From: PALSA-1180 sp964624625
Lineage (GTDB): Bacteria > Oederibacteriota > Muellerivitia > Muellerivitales > Muellerivitaceae
Reading direction: 5' to 3'
Assembly: GCA_964624625.1 (NCBI GenBank)
Contig: CAZUXW010000002.1
Location: 1 to 64,000, forward strand
DNA length: 64,000 nucleotides
The notes beneath the pieces were generated by a model, which was given only the letters and a program-made list of their open reading frames with translations, did not search any database and was not told the origin of the DNA. Shown piece by piece: positions 23,596-31,614 of the stretch. Numbering within the stretch: the stretch's first letter is position 1; the number at the start of each line of letters is the position of its first letter. Made by a program: the position numbers and the translations under genes.

Positions 23596-24072
23596 ATGAA
23601 AACCGAGTATTTTTTATTGCCCATTACCCAATGGCGTCAAGAGGCTGTTGAGGTTTGTGCCGAGATCACCGAAACCCTCAAGACAATCCAAAAAGACGGA
23701 GGCGGAAGTATTTTCATGGAGTTCTCCGCTAAAATCCGCGACTTCCTCCAAAACCGTTTGGAACCCCATTTCCAAGCCGAGGCAAAACTCATGGAAATCC
23801 TGGGACGACACCTTGCCCCCAATGAAAAGAAGCTCCAAAGGATCCTATCGGACCGGTCCCGCTTGTCCGGCCTTCTCCAAAACGGTTCCCTGGAATCCAT
23901 GCTTTTATTCGTCCCCGAATTTCAGGACCACCTCCGCTTTGAGGAAGATGAAATTTTTCCCCTGATGCAGGAAAAATTATCCGACGCGGAAAAAAAAGAG
24001 GCCGAATTGGAATTGGTAAAATCCTATCATTCCTCTAAAGGGGGCAAAAGGGATCCCGGTTCGTTGGTTTAA
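23596..24072 (+). CDS. Hemerythrin-like protein with lost iron ligands
   Basis: Protein of 158 residues, paralogue of the one at 9,536 (shared pattern LEPHF-AE and H-RFEED-FPL). The first HH is replaced by Trp-Arg and the third-helix DHQ by DRS, so only helices 2 and 4 keep likely ligands. It may no longer bind two irons. GGAGG lies before the ATG at 23596. Single-gene transcription unit behind a strong operator. Confidence 0.82.
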   Translation: MKTEYFLLPITQWRQEAVEVCAEITETLKTIQKDGGGSIFMEFSAKIRDFLQNRLEPHFQAEAKLMEILGRHLAPNEKKLQRILSDRSRLSGLLQNGSLESMLLFVPEFQDHLRFEEDEIFPLMQEKLSDAEKKEAELELVKSYHSSKGGKRDPGSLV

Positions 24073-24089
24073 CCCCGGGCCCCGGCTTC

Positions 24090-24425
24090 CTAACCCTTTT
24101 TGCGCTTGGACCGGCTCCGGCTGGACCGCCTTTCCACCTTAAAACCCTTGCCCCTAAACTCCATGACGGCTTTCGGGGTGTGGGCCCTGGTGACCTCGTG
24201 GTGCGTCAAGCCTCCCCGAAGATGGAGCTGGTCAATCCTCTTCACCGGTTCCATCTTGCTTCCCCGCCCATCCTTGTAATGATGCCAGGTCTTGTTCTTG
24301 ACCGGCCGTCCTGCCGGTTTCATCCACTCGGCGTATTCGGGATCGGAGAGAGGCATCCCCCCCGGCGGCGCCCAGAGCCACTTCGCCATGCGCCACCTCA
24401 ATTTCTCCAAAGAGCTGGTATCCAT
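24090..24425 (-). CDS. Hypothetical basic protein (111 residues)
   Basis: Trp-rich N-terminal half (KLRWRMAKWLWAPPGGMP), central THHEVTRAHTP, and a C-terminal Arg/Ser/Lys tail. No family recognised. The tail suggests nucleic-acid or anionic-surface binding. AAGGAGG precedes the ATG. Last gene of the minus cluster 25,379 to 24,090; 16 bp after DUF2934. Confidence 0.65.
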   Translation of the reverse strand: MDTSSLEKLRWRMAKWLWAPPGGMPLSDPEYAEWMKPAGRPVKNKTWHHYKDGRGSKMEPVKRIDQLHLRGGLTHHEVTRAHTPKAVMEFRGKGFKVERRSSRSRSKRKKG

Positions 24426-24441
24426 AAAGCCTCCTTCAAGA

Positions 24442-24666
24442 TTAGGCCTGTACGTCCATTTTGTTCGAGACGGATTCCCCGCCCCATTTTTTCTCGACCT
24501 CGATCCAATCGGTGAGGGCGTCGTCGCTGGGACAACCCCTTCCCAACCAGTGGAAATAGGCCGCCATTTCCAAATCTTGCTTCGTCGAGGCTTCCGTCTT
24601 CGGGGACGGCCCCACCAGCGTTAAAACCTGCGTCTTTTCTTTGCCCTGCGTCCTGACCTGTCCCAT
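24442..24666 (-). CDS. DUF2934 domain protein
   Basis: Protein of 74 residues. The DUF2934 pattern AAYFHWLGRGCPSDDALTDWIEVEK follows a Thr/Ser/Lys-rich N-terminus. GGAGGA precedes the ATG at 24666. Second of two DUF2934 genes in the island. Function unknown. Confidence 0.8.
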   Translation of the reverse strand: MGQVRTQGKEKTQVLTLVGPSPKTEASTKQDLEMAAYFHWLGRGCPSDDALTDWIEVEKKWGGESVSNKMDVQA

Positions 24667-24677
24667 ATCTTCCTCCT

Positions 24678-25028
24678 TTACTTTTTCTTGCTGATGGCCA
24701 CCCAAAGGGCTCCCGCCAAGGCGCCGGCCGCCGCCGCCACCACCAGGGCCTTTTCCGGGCTCTTTTGGGTATAGGCCATGGCCTGTTTTTTCCGCTTCAA
24801 AAATTCTGTTTTCGCCTTGGCCACCTTGGCCTCGACTTCCCTTAACTTATTCGCCACCCGGGCCTGGTTTTCCGGATCCTTCAGCTCTTTCTCCAGCCGC
24901 TCGATGGCTTCCCTCCCCTGCCTCAGCCTTTTCTCGACTTCAACCTTCACTCGCTTCTGGTTCTCCTTGTCCTGGATTTTCTGCTTCAACTCGCTCCAAG
25001 CGGACGAGGCCTTTTGTTTGAACGACAT
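24678..25028 (-). CDS. Coiled-coil protein with C-terminal membrane helix
   Basis: Protein of 116 residues. A long charged helix (about 5-85, rich in Glu/Lys/Arg, likely coiled coil) is followed by an Ala-rich hydrophobic segment (KALVVAAAAGALAGALWVAI) and KKK. The layout resembles ElaB/YqjD, tail-anchored proteins that tether ribosomes, but I see no clear family match. AGGAGG precedes the ATG. Follows the holin-like gene by 12 bp; ElaB/YqjD genes also often sit beside a YqjE-type holin-like gene. Confidence 0.75.
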   Translation of the reverse strand: MSFKQKASSAWSELKQKIQDKENQKRVKVEVEKRLRQGREAIERLEKELKDPENQARVANKLREVEAKVAKAKTEFLKRKKQAMAYTQKSPEKALVVAAAAGALAGALWVAISKKK

Positions 25029-25040
25029 GACGTCCTCCTT

Positions 25041-25379
25041 TTAATATTTCCGATGTTTCTTCACCTTGGCGGTCTGAAGAAAAATAACCGAGACCAGCGA
25101 GATCAGAACGCCGCCGAGGGAAAAAACAACGCCCCGGGGAACTCCCCATTGGTCTATGAGTATGTCGAAAAGGCCCAGGATCAAAAAAACAAGGCCGATG
25201 GAAATCCACAAATACACCACAAACAGATATTGGACCCGGCGAAGGAATCCATCGGCTTTTTCCTGGATGGATACACGGACATCGCCGGCCAAAAGCTTGA
25301 TCGCGGCCAAAAAGTCGAATATTTTCCTTACCGTCGCTCCCACACCTTTGTCCTTGGATTCCGCCCTTGCGTCCGCCAT
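25041..25379 (-). CDS. Holin-like (YqjE/phage holin III type) membrane protein
   Basis: Protein of 112 residues with two adjacent hydrophobic segments (VVYLWISIGLVFLILGLFDIL and the VVFSLGGVLISLVSVIFL stretch) after a soluble helix. This fits the YqjE/phage-holin superfamily of small bacterial membrane proteins, which need not be phage-related. AAGGAGGAG precedes the ATG at 25379. First gene behind the operator at 25439-25450, which overlaps the end of the HdeD gene. Confidence 0.72.
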   Translation of the reverse strand: MADARAESKDKGVGATVRKIFDFLAAIKLLAGDVRVSIQEKADGFLRRVQYLFVVYLWISIGLVFLILGLFDILIDQWGVPRGVVFSLGGVLISLVSVIFLQTAKVKKHRKY

Positions 25380-25409
25380 GGAAGCTCCTCCTTTCATCTT
25401 AATAAGCCT

Positions 25410-25450
25410 ACTTTAAACGGTTCCGGCACATGTTTTTATGACAGCGGTCA
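25410..25450 (-). promoter_or_regulatory. CRP/FNR-type operator and promoter of the envelope cluster
   Basis: TGACAGCGGTCA at 25439-25450 (centre 25444.5), overlapping the 3' end of the HdeD gene. Minus hexamer TAAAGT at 25415-25410 starts 29.5 bp from the centre. Leader about 24 nt. Confidence 0.68.
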
Positions 25451-26056
25451 TGCGCCTTTCTGCGCCAATTTCACGAAATGACGGAGCCGAAGCCCCAGGG
25501 TGAGGAGCGGGACCCCAAACAGGAACGCATAGGCGCCCAAGGCCCAAACCAGCTCCACGCCCGCCACCCGGAAGGCCAGGACGATGATGCCGAAAAGAAT
25601 CGAGATGATTCCCGCGATTAAAAAAGGCTTGCGCCGGTCCCGGTATTCATTGAGTTCCACCCCCTGGAACATCTCCAGGAGACCCGTGAAAATGGCCCAG
25701 CCCGCGATCCAATAAAGCAGGGCCAGGGCGCCGGTTCCCGGCGCCACCCAGGCCACGACCCCGAGTCCCAGGCTCACCAACCCCTCCAGCACAAGGCTCC
25801 ACCAGTGGCGTCCCTCGCCGTAATTCTGAAAACCCAAAACAAGGGCGAATAACCCGTCGATAAAGGCGTAAATACCTAAAATGAGGAGGAGGGTCGCCAC
25901 AATGGCGGCCGGCCGGAGAAAAAGCCCCATTCCGAAAATATCCGGCGACGGCATTTCCAATTGGGTGATCCAAATAATGGAAACCAAACCCAATAGGATT
26001 CCCAACAGCCCCCTTAAGGCCAGAATCCACCAGAACTTCGCCATGAGATGATGCAT
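25448..26056 (-). CDS. HdeD/DUF308 family membrane protein
   Basis: Protein of 202 residues with six hydrophobic segments and internal repeats (GILLGLVSIIWIT; SLGLGVVAWVAPGT; ILFGIIVLAF) of the DUF308/HdeD family, linked to acid resistance in enteric bacteria. GGAGG precedes the ATG at 26056. It follows the beta-barrel gene by 35 bp, so it may be the last gene of the SDR-PEP synthase transcript. Confidence 0.88.
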   Translation of the reverse strand: MHHLMAKFWWILALRGLLGILLGLVSIIWITQLEMPSPDIFGMGLFLRPAAIVATLLLILGIYAFIDGLFALVLGFQNYGEGRHWWSLVLEGLVSLGLGVVAWVAPGTGALALLYWIAGWAIFTGLLEMFQGVELNEYRDRRKPFLIAGIISILFGIIVLAFRVAGVELVWALGAYAFLFGVPLLTLGLRLRHFVKLAQKGA

Positions 26057-26091
26057 GGGACGCCTCCATTCCTAAAATCCAAGAACTTCGT

Positions 26092-26715
26092 TTACAACGC
26101 GAAAAAGCTAAGCCCCGCCTTGACCGGGATGAATAAGCTCGGACTGTCCGTAAAGGGGCTGCCGGAAGCCCTCTCGGAGGTGAAATTGAAATCGAGCCTT
26201 CCCTGGAGGTAAAGGGCCGCGTTGCCGCCAATGACCACCAATATCCCGGCGCCGGGGGAAAGAAGCAGGTCCGTTTCACGCTCACTGGTCTTGATGCCGG
26301 AATAAGCGGGCGTCTCGGAAAAAGTATTGAAGGCGATGCCGGCCCCCAGTAAAAGGAAAGGCCTGACCGGCGCCGATCCGAAATTCAGACGCGCCACCGC
26401 CATCAAGGGCGTATAAAGCCATTCTCCGGCCAGGGCGCCGGAGTTCTTCTGGTCGCAATCGTAATAGCCCAGGTCGCCCGAGAAGCTGAAATCCCGGCTG
26501 AAGCGGTAGCCCACTAAAATATCACCGCCAATCCCCGCCCCGTAAGCCGCCGCGTTGGCTTGGCTCGCGGGAAATACAACCCCTCCATCGATCTGTTCGA
26601 TCCACCTTTGGTTTTCCTTCAGGTCCTGCGCGGCAACCCTCGGAGCCGCCGCCAGCGCCAATAGCAGGACCGCCACCCCGGCCCAAAACCCGCGTTTTAT
26701 TCCTTGAGTTCTCAT
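26092..26715 (-). CDS. Outer-membrane beta-barrel protein
   Basis: Protein of 207 residues. Signal peptide about residues 1-29 ending in APRVAAQ, then alternating hydrophobic strands ending in aromatic residues (DILVGYRFSRDFSFSGDLGYY; the LDFNFTSERASG segment; C-terminal AGLSFFAL), as in OmpA-like/OprF-like 8-stranded barrels. Its ATG overlaps the stop of the DUF2249 gene (ATGA). Confidence 0.82.
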   Translation of the reverse strand: MRTQGIKRGFWAGVAVLLLALAAAPRVAAQDLKENQRWIEQIDGGVVFPASQANAAAYGAGIGGDILVGYRFSRDFSFSGDLGYYDCDQKNSGALAGEWLYTPLMAVARLNFGSAPVRPFLLLGAGIAFNTFSETPAYSGIKTSERETDLLLSPGAGILVVIGGNAALYLQGRLDFNFTSERASGSPFTDSPSLFIPVKAGLSFFAL

Positions 26716-27017
26716 GACATCCCCCTTTTCTCCCCGCTCCCCAGCTTGCAATTCCGGATATAAACGTTCCAATGCCTTCCCTGGCGCTCGGCGTAATGCT
26801 CGAACCCCTGGGATTCCAAAATCCGGTAAAGCGTCACCGGTTCCTCCTTCGCGGCCAGGCACAAGACCTGGCAGGGCCTGAGCTCCCTCAAAAGGCCCTC
26901 CAACTCCGGCAGGGGTTCCAGGCCATGTCGGAGGAATCGCCTCAGGTCGAGAAACAAATCCGTATTCGGCAACCGGTTCCTCATCCACTCGGGTCTGATC
27001 GCCTTTTCGCTATTCAT
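26712..27017 (-). CDS. DUF2249-like protein
   Basis: Protein of 101 residues. DLRRFLRHGLEPLPELEGLLREL, VLCLAAKEEPVTLYRILESQG and a C-terminal WNVYIR match the small TusA-like DUF2249 fold often seen with hemerythrin, NO-response or redox genes. AAGGAGG precedes the ATG at 27017. Overlaps both neighbours as ATGA, so its translation is coupled to PEP synthase. Confidence 0.75.
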   Translation of the reverse strand: MNSEKAIRPEWMRNRLPNTDLFLDLRRFLRHGLEPLPELEGLLRELRPCQVLCLAAKEEPVTLYRILESQGFEHYAERQGRHWNVYIRNCKLGSGEKRGMS

Positions 27018-29419
27018 GCCGGGCCTCCTTGGTCTTTTTCCGTGTTTTCCTGGTCCGCGACGCGTTTCAGGACCGCCGCCACCGAATCGGGATTGAGCGA
27101 GATGGAATCGATTCCGCACTCCACCAGGAAGGCCGCGAAATCCGGGTGGTCGCTGGGGGCCTGGCCGCAGATGCCGATCTTGGCCCCGCAGGCATGGGCC
27201 CGCCGGATGACGTCCGCGATGGATTTTTTTACCGCCCCATCCTGCTCGTCGAACAGCTGGGACAGGACCCCCGAGTCCCGGTCCACGCCCAGCGTCAATT
27301 GGGTCAGGTCGTTGCTGCCGATGGAAAAACCGTCGAACCGTAGGGCGAACTCCTCGGCAAGGATGACGTTGGAGGGTATCTCGCACATCACATAGACCTG
27401 GAGCCCCTTTTCCCCCCGCTTCAACCCCTGGCTTTCCATGACCGCCAGCACCTTGTCCGCCTCCCCCGGCGTCCGGCAAAAGGGCACCATGACGATAATG
27501 TTGTCCAAACCAATGATTTCCCTGGCCCTTTTCAAGGCCCGGCATTCCAACTCAAACCCCGGCTGGTAGCCCGGGCTGTAATAGCGGGACGCCCCACGCC
27601 AGCCGATCATGGGATTTTCCTCCGGCGGTTCGAAAGCCGAACCGCCGATAAGGTTGGCGTATTCATTGGTCTTGAAATCGCTCAGGCGCACGATGACGGG
27701 ACGGGGATATTGGGTGGCCGCGATTTGGGAGAGGCCGCGGGAAAGCTTGTCCACGAAATATTCGGTTTTATCCCGATAGCCCTCGGTGATCCGCTCGATT
27801 TTCTTCTTGGCTTTGCGGTCCTTAAGTTCCGCGAATTTGACCAAGGCCATCGGATGAACCTTGATCGAATCGGTGATGAGGAATTCCATCCGGGCCAGGC
27901 CTATGCCTTGGACCGGCAGGTGCCACCATTGAAAGGCCGCTCCCGGGCTGGCAATATTCATGAGGATTTGGGTCCTGGTGGCGCCGGTTTGATCCAATTT
28001 TGTTTCGGTTTCCTCGAAGGACAGGGCCCCGGCGAAAACCTTTCCCTCCAGCCCCTCCGCGCAGGTCAGGGTAACGGTCTGGCCATTGCGCAGGACGTGA
28101 GTGGCCTTCCCGGTTCCCACTACCGCCGGAATCCCCAGCTCCCGGCTGACGATGGCGGCATGGCAGGTCCGCCCGCCATGGTCGGTGATGATGCCACGGG
28201 CCTTCTTCATCACCGGCACCCAGTCCGGATCCGTCATTTCCGCCACCAAAACGGAGCCTTCCTTGAATAGCCCGATATCCTTGGCGCTCTTGATCCGGCA
28301 GACGGGTCCGGCCGCGATGCCGTCCCCCACCGCCAACCCGGTCAACAACTGTTTTCCCGATTCTTTCAGCCGATAGCTCTTGAGGACACCGGCTTTTTTC
28401 CTCGATTGAACCGTTTCGGGCCTGGCCTGCACCATGAATAGATCCCCGGTTTTTCCATCCTTGGCCCATTCCATGTCCATGGGCTTGCCGTAATGTTGCT
28501 CCACCACCAAGGCCCATTGGGCCAGGCGGAGGATTTCCGCGTCGGTGAGGACGAATTTTTTCTGTTCCAGCGCCAGTGTCCTGACCAGCTTGGTTCCCCC
28601 GCCCTTTTTGCCGTAGGTCATTTTTATTTTTTTCGACCCGAGTTTTTTCTCGAGAATGGGGATGAGCCGGGGGTTTTCCAGCAGAGGCTTGAAAACCATG
28701 TACTCGTCCGGATCCACCTCGCCCTGCACCACCGTCTCCCCCAGACCAAAGGCTGCGTTGATCAGGACGACCCGGGGAAATCCGCTGTCCGTATCAATGG
28801 AAAACATGACGCCCGAACTTCCGATATCCGACCGCACCATGCGCTGGATGCCGATGGACAAGGCTACCTTGGTGTGGGCGTATCCTTTTTCGATCCGATA
28901 GCTGATGGCCCGGTCGGTAAACAGGGAGGCGTAACAGCGGCGGCAGGCGGCGATGAGGGCCGGAACGCCCCTGACATTCAGGAAGGTTTCCTGTTGTCCC
29001 GCGAAACTGGCGTCGGGCAGGTCCTCGGCGGTGGCGCTGGATCTCACGGCCACGGGAAGATTTTTTTCCCCGCTTTCCCGGCAAAGATCGTCGTAGGCTT
29101 TTTGGATGGCGGTTTCCAGACCCTCGGGAAACCTGGCCCGGGACACCAGCATGCGCGCGGCGGTGCCGAGGTTTTTCAACCGGAGCGGGTTTTTCTCGGC
29201 CTTGAAGGTCAGGCGTTCCAGGACTTCTGCCAACCGGTTGACCCGGATGAGGTCCTCATAGGCCCGGGAGGTCACGGCGAACCCCTCCGGAACCTTGACT
29301 CCCGCGCCGGACAGGTTCCTGGTCATTTCTCCCAGGGACGCGTTCTTCCCCCCCACCAGGGGGATGTCCCCGATGCCGATTTCGCCGAATTTCAAGATCC
29401 ACTCGCTTTGCTTCGCCAT
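27014..29419 (-). CDS. ppsA: Phosphoenolpyruvate synthase
   Basis: Protein of 801 residues, close to the usual 790-800. Converts pyruvate, ATP and water to PEP, AMP and phosphate in gluconeogenesis. N-terminal ATP-grasp domain (VGGKNASLGEM; RSSATAEDLPDASFAGQQ), mobile phosphohistidine domain with the catalytic His in GGRTCHAAIVSRELG, and C-terminal PEP/pyruvate barrel (IGSNDLTQL; GICGQAPSDHPDF). It lies 85 bp after an SDR gene and begins an ATGA-linked chain with DUF2249 and the beta barrel. PEP synthase also belongs to anaerobic-stress regulons elsewhere. Confidence 0.95.
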   Translation of the reverse strand: MAKQSEWILKFGEIGIGDIPLVGGKNASLGEMTRNLSGAGVKVPEGFAVTSRAYEDLIRVNRLAEVLERLTFKAEKNPLRLKNLGTAARMLVSRARFPEGLETAIQKAYDDLCRESGEKNLPVAVRSSATAEDLPDASFAGQQETFLNVRGVPALIAACRRCYASLFTDRAISYRIEKGYAHTKVALSIGIQRMVRSDIGSSGVMFSIDTDSGFPRVVLINAAFGLGETVVQGEVDPDEYMVFKPLLENPRLIPILEKKLGSKKIKMTYGKKGGGTKLVRTLALEQKKFVLTDAEILRLAQWALVVEQHYGKPMDMEWAKDGKTGDLFMVQARPETVQSRKKAGVLKSYRLKESGKQLLTGLAVGDGIAAGPVCRIKSAKDIGLFKEGSVLVAEMTDPDWVPVMKKARGIITDHGGRTCHAAIVSRELGIPAVVGTGKATHVLRNGQTVTLTCAEGLEGKVFAGALSFEETETKLDQTGATRTQILMNIASPGAAFQWWHLPVQGIGLARMEFLITDSIKVHPMALVKFAELKDRKAKKKIERITEGYRDKTEYFVDKLSRGLSQIAATQYPRPVIVRLSDFKTNEYANLIGGSAFEPPEENPMIGWRGASRYYSPGYQPGFELECRALKRAREIIGLDNIIVMVPFCRTPGEADKVLAVMESQGLKRGEKGLQVYVMCEIPSNVILAEEFALRFDGFSIGSNDLTQLTLGVDRDSGVLSQLFDEQDGAVKKSIADVIRRAHACGAKIGICGQAPSDHPDFAAFLVECGIDSISLNPDSVAAVLKRVADQENTEKDQGGPA

Positions 29420-29504
29420 CGCCTTTTCCTTTTTCGTCGTTTCGTTTCCGCCTTTACACCCGCCTGGGCGGTCGACTAACGGCCCTTGACCTCAGGTTGA
29501 TTTC

Positions 29505-30260
29505 TCACCTTGCCAAATAACCCCCGTCAATGGGGTAATAGGAACCCGTAATAAAGGAAGCTTTCTGCGAGGAAAGCCACAGGACCAGTTCGGCCACTTC
29601 CTCGGGGCGGCCCAAGCGCCCAATGGGATGAAGGGCGATAAGGGCTTCTTTGGATTGGGTGTCGGAGGTTACCGGCGCGATCATGGGGGTCTCGATAAAA
29701 GCGGGTCCCACGGCATTGACGCGCAGTCCCCGGCGCGAATATTCCAAGGCCGCGTCCTGGGTCAGCCCCACCACCCCATGTTTGGCCGCCGAATAACCAG
29801 GGGCCGGCCCAAAACCAACCTGTCCCAGGATGGAAGACATATTGACGATGGAACCGACGGTGTTTTTCAAAAGGATTGGGATCTCGTATTTCATGCAGTA
29901 AAAAATGCCCGAGAGGTTGATGGAAAGAACATCCTGCCAACCTTGGAGCGAATAGTCCGCGACAGGTTTCATTTCCCCCCCGATGCCGGCGTTGTTGAAT
30001 GCCGCGTCCAAACGGCCGTAATTTTCGACGGTTTTTTGGACTAGGTTTTCGCAATCCCCCGGTTTGGACACGTCGGCCCGCACAAATAAAGCCTCCCCGC
30101 CGAGTTCCCGGATCAGTCTGGCTGTCTCCTCGCCCGTCTTTTCCGTACGGTTGGAAACCACCACCTTGGCCCCTTCCCGGGCGAAGAGAAGGGCCGTGGC
30201 GCGGCCGATGCCTGATCCGGCGCCGGTAATCAAGGCGACTTTTCCCTCGAAGAGTCTCAT
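29505..30260 (-). CDS. Short-chain dehydrogenase/reductase (SDR)
   Basis: Protein of 251 residues. Rossmann motif TGAGSGIGRA at residues 12-21, NNAGIGG, and catalytic Ser plus YSAAK. Typical glucose/3-oxoacyl reductase-like SDR; substrate unknown. First gene behind the minus arm of the operator at 30351-30362, followed by PEP synthase. Confidence 0.93.
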   Translation of the reverse strand: MRLFEGKVALITGAGSGIGRATALLFAREGAKVVVSNRTEKTGEETARLIRELGGEALFVRADVSKPGDCENLVQKTVENYGRLDAAFNNAGIGGEMKPVADYSLQGWQDVLSINLSGIFYCMKYEIPILLKNTVGSIVNMSSILGQVGFGPAPGYSAAKHGVVGLTQDAALEYSRRGLRVNAVGPAFIETPMIAPVTSDTQSKEALIALHPIGRLGRPEEVAELVLWLSSQKASFITGSYYPIDGGYLAR

Positions 30261-30321
30261 GGTCTACTCCCACGGCTTGTCATTCGTCCAACCTGGCGGC
30301 GGTTACCCAACCTTTGATTTG

Positions 30322-30391
30322 ATTCTAGGCCCCCGCCCCAGCCCGGGGTATGACAGCAGTCATAATAAAAAAAAGCTTTCAACGGTAGATT
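30322..30391. promoter_or_regulatory. Bidirectional CRP/FNR-type operator and promoters
   Basis: Palindrome TGACAGCAGTCA at 30351-30362 (centre 30356.5). Plus: TAGATT at 30386-30391 for the alcohol dehydrogenase. Minus: TAGAAT at 30327-30322 for the SDR-PEP synthase operon. Both hexamers start 29.5 bp from the centre. Confidence 0.75.
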
Positions 30392-30428
30392 GGGTGCGAG
30401 GGATAGATGTTTGTGGAAAGGATCCGTT

Positions 30429-31505
30429 ATGCCAACCATCGTAAAGGAAGAAAAGAAAACCAACACCATGAAGGCCTTGGTCTACCACGGCCCGGGGAAT
30501 AAAAACTGGGAAGATAAACCCAAACCCTTCTTGCAGGAGGCGGGCGACGCCCTCGTGCGCATCACCACTTCCACCATTTGCGGAACCGACCTTCACATCA
30601 TGAAGGGTGATGTTCCCACGGTCACGGATGGGCGGGTCCTCGGCCACGAGGGAGTCGGGGTCATCGAGGAAATCGGCACAGGGGTCTCCAACTTTAAAAA
30701 AGGGGATAAGGTCCTCATTTCCTGCATCACTTCCTGCGGCAAGTGCGACTATTGCAAGAAAGGCATGTATTCCCATTGCCGGGACGGAGGATGGATCTTG
30801 GGCAACAAAATCGACGGTACCCAGGCCCAATTTGTCCGGATTCCCCACGCCGACAACAGCCTCTACCATGCCCCCGAAGGCGTGGCGGAAGAAGCCCTGG
30901 TGATGCTGTCGGATATTTTCCCCACGGGATTCGAATGCGGCGTGATCAACGGGCAGGTCCATCCGGGCGACAAGGTCGCCATCGTGGGAGCCGGCCCCAT
31001 CGGTATGGCGGCCCTCTTGACCGCTCAGTTTTATTCCCCCGCGCTCCTCATCCTCATCGACCAGGACGAAAACCGGCTCCAGGTAGCCCGCGCCTTTGGG
31101 GCAACCCACACCCTAAATTTCAAGAATGAGAATGTGGAAGAAAAAATCAAGCTCCTGACCAACGGCGAGGGCGTGGACGTGGCCATCGAGGCCGTGGGTG
31201 TTCCCGCCTCTTTTGAGACCTGCCAGGACATCATCGCCCCCGGCGGGAGAATCGCCAATATCGGGGTGCACGGCAAGCCGGCCCTGTTCCACCTGGAAAA
31301 GCTTTGGGACCGCAATATGTCGGTGACTACCCGCCTGGTGGACACGGTGACCACCCCACTGCTCTTGAAAGTCCTCGCCTCGGGAAAATTGGACGCGGCC
31401 AGGCTGGGAACCCATAGCTTCGCCCTTTCCGACATCCTGAAGGCCTATGACGCTTTCGGGAACGCCGCCAAGGAAAAAGCCCTCAAGGTCATTTTGAAGG
31501 CTTGA
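30429..31505 (+). CDS. Zinc-dependent alcohol dehydrogenase
   Basis: Protein of 358 residues. Catalytic-zinc segment STICGTDLHIMKGD and GHEGVGVIEE, structural-zinc cysteines in SCGKCDYCKKGMYSHC, and NAD-binding VAIVGAGPIGMAA. Strongly resembles the zinc alcohol dehydrogenases (class III-like, ADH/threonine-dehydrogenase branch) that reduce aldehydes during anaerobic stress. Start taken at 30429 with AAAGGA upstream; MKALVYHGPG at 30468 is the alternative. Divergent from the SDR-PEP synthase operon through a shared operator. Confidence 0.93.
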   Translation: MPTIVKEEKKTNTMKALVYHGPGNKNWEDKPKPFLQEAGDALVRITTSTICGTDLHIMKGDVPTVTDGRVLGHEGVGVIEEIGTGVSNFKKGDKVLISCITSCGKCDYCKKGMYSHCRDGGWILGNKIDGTQAQFVRIPHADNSLYHAPEGVAEEALVMLSDIFPTGFECGVINGQVHPGDKVAIVGAGPIGMAALLTAQFYSPALLILIDQDENRLQVARAFGATHTLNFKNENVEEKIKLLTNGEGVDVAIEAVGVPASFETCQDIIAPGGRIANIGVHGKPALFHLEKLWDRNMSVTTRLVDTVTTPLLLKVLASGKLDAARLGTHSFALSDILKAYDAFGNAAKEKALKVILKA

Positions 31506-31544
31506 GGGAAGAACAAGGGGAGAGCATGACGAATCCAAACCGAC

Positions 31545-31590
31545 ACAACCCCTCACCCGGCCCCCTCCCGCAAGGGGCGAGGGATATTTA
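31545..31590. repeat. GC-rich stem-loop sequence in intergenic space
   Basis: CCCTCACCCGGCC, then CCCTCCCGCAAGGGGCGAGGG, before an AT-rich stretch. It resembles REP-like elements seen in many genomes and may also act as a transcript end for the alcohol dehydrogenase gene. Single copy here. Confidence 0.35.
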
Positions 31591-31614
31591 TTAGAAAAAT
31601 AAAAAGGAGGAACA

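Noticed and set aside
25041..25379. Prophage remnant (holin-like gene)
   Set aside because: No other phage gene nearby; YqjE-type holin-like proteins are normal chromosomal proteins.
28493..29479. 328-codon plus-strand frame opposite PEP synthase
   Set aside because: Shadow of a high-GC gene; no homology-like motifs and no ribosome site.
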